Shown: positions 62,831 to 64,000 of the stretch, one piece after another
Layout of the letters: each line of letters opens with the position of its first letter
Numbering within the stretch: the first letter of the stretch is position 1
From: Algoriphagus mannitolivorans DSM 15301
Lineage (GTDB): Bacteria; Bacteroidota; Bacteroidia; Cytophagales; Cyclobacteriaceae
DNA length: 64,000 nucleotides
Direction: 5' to 3'
Assembly: GCF_000429425.1 (NCBI RefSeq)
Contig: NZ_AUBV01000008.1
Span: 124,001 to 188,000 of the forward strand
Program-made: the position numbers and the translations under genes
The notes under the pieces: generated by a model
What the model was told of the DNA's origin: nothing
What the model saw: the letters and a program-made list of their open reading frames with translations, nothing else
The model's database searches: none

Positions 62831-63020
62831 TCTGAATCATTTGCATGGCATCGAGGACCTTTTCGTGGGGAACGAGCACCTCATACGTTCCGTGGAGCTG
62901 ATAGACGGACTCTTTTTTGTTCATCACAACAGCAGGAATTCCTCGCTCTTCGAGAACCCCCTTGACTATTTCAGCCCGAATTTGGTTTTGATCTTCAAAA
63001 ACCCTGATCCAGTTCTCCAT
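62814..63020 (-). CDS. DUF2007 family small protein
   Basis: 68 residues: WIRVFEDQNQIRAEIVKGVLEERGIPAVVMNKKES, then GTYEVLVPHEKVLDAMQMI. This is the DUF2007 ferredoxin-like fold, often named putative signal-transducing protein, without proven function. ATG 63020 overlaps the preceding CPBP gene by 26 bases and matches the usual family start. Confidence 0.8.
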   Translation of the reverse strand: MENWIRVFEDQNQIRAEIVKGVLEERGIPAVVMNKKESVYQLHGTYEVLVPHEKVLDAMQMIQNEISF

Positions 63021-63948
63021 GAGCTTTTTGGTTGACTTTTTTAAAGTAAAGGAATCCAACTATAAGAAGCAAAAGTCCAAAGACAGCGGCAGGATATGAA
63101 ACGTCATCTGTGGACTCCAAATCAAACTCTATGAGCCCCTGATTTGAATAATACACCATCAATACCGTAAAGCTGTTGTTGATGATATGCGCCAAAATCG
63201 GATACCATAGACTTCCCGAGTAGTGGTACATGTATCCAAACAAGGCTCCCAAAAATACTCTGGGAACAAATCCGTAGAACTGTACATGAATCGCAGAGAA
63301 GATGATGGCGGTCACCCAAATTCCCCAATGAGAAGACTTCAGATAGGATTGCATTTTGGGCTGCACCAGGCCTCTGAAGAACATTTCTTCTCCGACACCT
63401 GCGAAAAACCCAATGACCAATATCCCCGCCAAAAGCTCCGGAATAGTCTGGAAATCCGTGAGAAACTTGGTCAGTTCCATGAGTTGGATTTCCATTTCTT
63501 TCATCCAATTCTCCAGGGAACTCATTGATTCCGGCAGGGAAAGCTGAGCGTTCCAATAAATCAAAAGCCCGTTGAAGAGCATTCCTCCCAAGGTGATCCC
63601 CAAGACAATTAAAAGGTATCGGGGAATGAATCGCTGATTTTGAACTTCCCAGTGAAGTTCGGCTTTGTCGATAAATTTGGTAATGATCCAGGCCGCAACC
63701 CAGAATCCAATTCCAGAGCCAATTCCCTGCACAAAAAGCATCGCCATCCTTCCATTGGGGACATCATAATTGCCCGACATCAAGCCCAAAAGCTCTTCCA
63801 GGGTGATATGAAACAAGGTGGGAACAAATGCCAATGCAATGGCTTGCAGTAAAACCAAAACCCCAAAAGTAACTAACACTGTGACAACCAAGGACAAGAG
63901 CCAGTTTTTCCGTTTTGCGATTTCTGCCTGAGTTTCGTAAATCTCCAT
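62995..63948 (-). CDS. CPBP family intramembrane metalloprotease
   Basis: 317 residues with about eight membrane segments. The CAAX-protease/bacteriocin-processing (Abi) motifs are present: GEEMFFRGLVQP (about 198-209), HWGIWVTAIIFSAIHVQFYGF and the final AHIINNSFTVLMVYY. Such enzymes cut within membranes or act as self-immunity proteins; the target is unknown. First gene of a set with DUF2007 and cdsA, joined by overlaps. Confidence 0.88.
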   Translation of the reverse strand: MEIYETQAEIAKRKNWLLSLVVTVLVTFGVLVLLQAIALAFVPTLFHITLEELLGLMSGNYDVPNGRMAMLFVQGIGSGIGFWVAAWIITKFIDKAELHWEVQNQRFIPRYLLIVLGITLGGMLFNGLLIYWNAQLSLPESMSSLENWMKEMEIQLMELTKFLTDFQTIPELLAGILVIGFFAGVGEEMFFRGLVQPKMQSYLKSSHWGIWVTAIIFSAIHVQFYGFVPRVFLGALFGYMYHYSGSLWYPILAHIINNSFTVLMVYYSNQGLIEFDLESTDDVSYPAAVFGLLLLIVGFLYFKKVNQKAHGELDQGF

Positions 63949-64000
63949 ATTTGGGCTAAATTTACGGGCAAATTTAGAATTGAGAAGTGGTAAAGATTGG

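Overview
The window reads as chromosomal DNA of a Bacteroidota bacterium, most like the Cytophagales (Algoriphagus/Cyclobacteriaceae type). The grounds are a SusC/SusD outer-membrane pair, a type IX secretion C-terminal domain, BshC of bacillithiol synthesis, stand-alone MnmD, many lipoproteins with lipoboxes, and promoters of the Bacteroidota form (-33 TTTG, -7 TAnnTTTG). Most genes are housekeeping or envelope functions in short operons. No phage, integrase, IS transposase or CRISPR array is visible.

Layout. 1-7.1 kb: start of an aspartokinase gene (thrA type) preceded by a threonine-codon leader peptide, then a META lipoprotein, a Gre-like factor, an NTF2-like protein, an SDR, MscS, an alkyltransferase-like protein, a sodium symporter, ClpS and RecR. 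7.1-7.85 kb: an unusual tRNA-Ala locus with three decayed tandem tRNA copies, one intact tRNA-Ala(GGC), a small GIY-YIG nuclease gene and a displaced tRNA 3' half. 7.9-17.2 kb: DUF2461, MurF, a secreted FG-GAP protein, a ParDE-type toxin-antitoxin pair with an operator, an amidohydrolase and a PD40 lipoprotein. 17.3-29.1 kb: S9 peptidase, Kef-type antiporter, DsrE-like protein, Na/Ca exchanger, and two large outer-membrane proteins. 29.1-40.7 kb: FMN-binding protein, ClpB, M19 dipeptidase, SMP-30-like lipoprotein, acyl-ACP desaturase, M20 amidase, GNAT-nitrilase fusion, pirin and a DUF2520 protein. 40.7-47.1 kb: lpd, sucB and sucA, all on the minus strand, with a four-helix-bundle pseudogene flanked by inverted repeats wedged between sucB and lpd. 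47.2-53.1 kb: a SusC/SusD/lipoprotein operon. 53.5-64 kb: folate cyclo-ligase, BshC, M16 peptidase, IspF, MnmD, phosphatidylserine decarboxylase, glutamate dehydrogenase, CdsA and a CPBP protease.

The two places most worth attention are small. At 7.1-7.85 kb the 5' acceptor strand of the first decayed tRNA copy and the 3' acceptor strand of the displaced fragment beyond the nuclease gene share a compensatory base pair that the intact tRNA lacks. This suggests one ancestral tRNA gene was split by a unit that brought a replacement tRNA-Ala and a GIY-YIG nuclease, with an 18-bp palindrome standing where each decayed anticodon arm should be. At 42.15-42.64 kb a four-helix-bundle gene, broken by a frameshift and a deletion, is bounded by about 40-bp imperfect inverted repeats, each containing CTTTGTAC-N10-GTACAAAG. 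It looks like a small decayed mobile cassette inside the 2-oxoglutarate dehydrogenase cluster.
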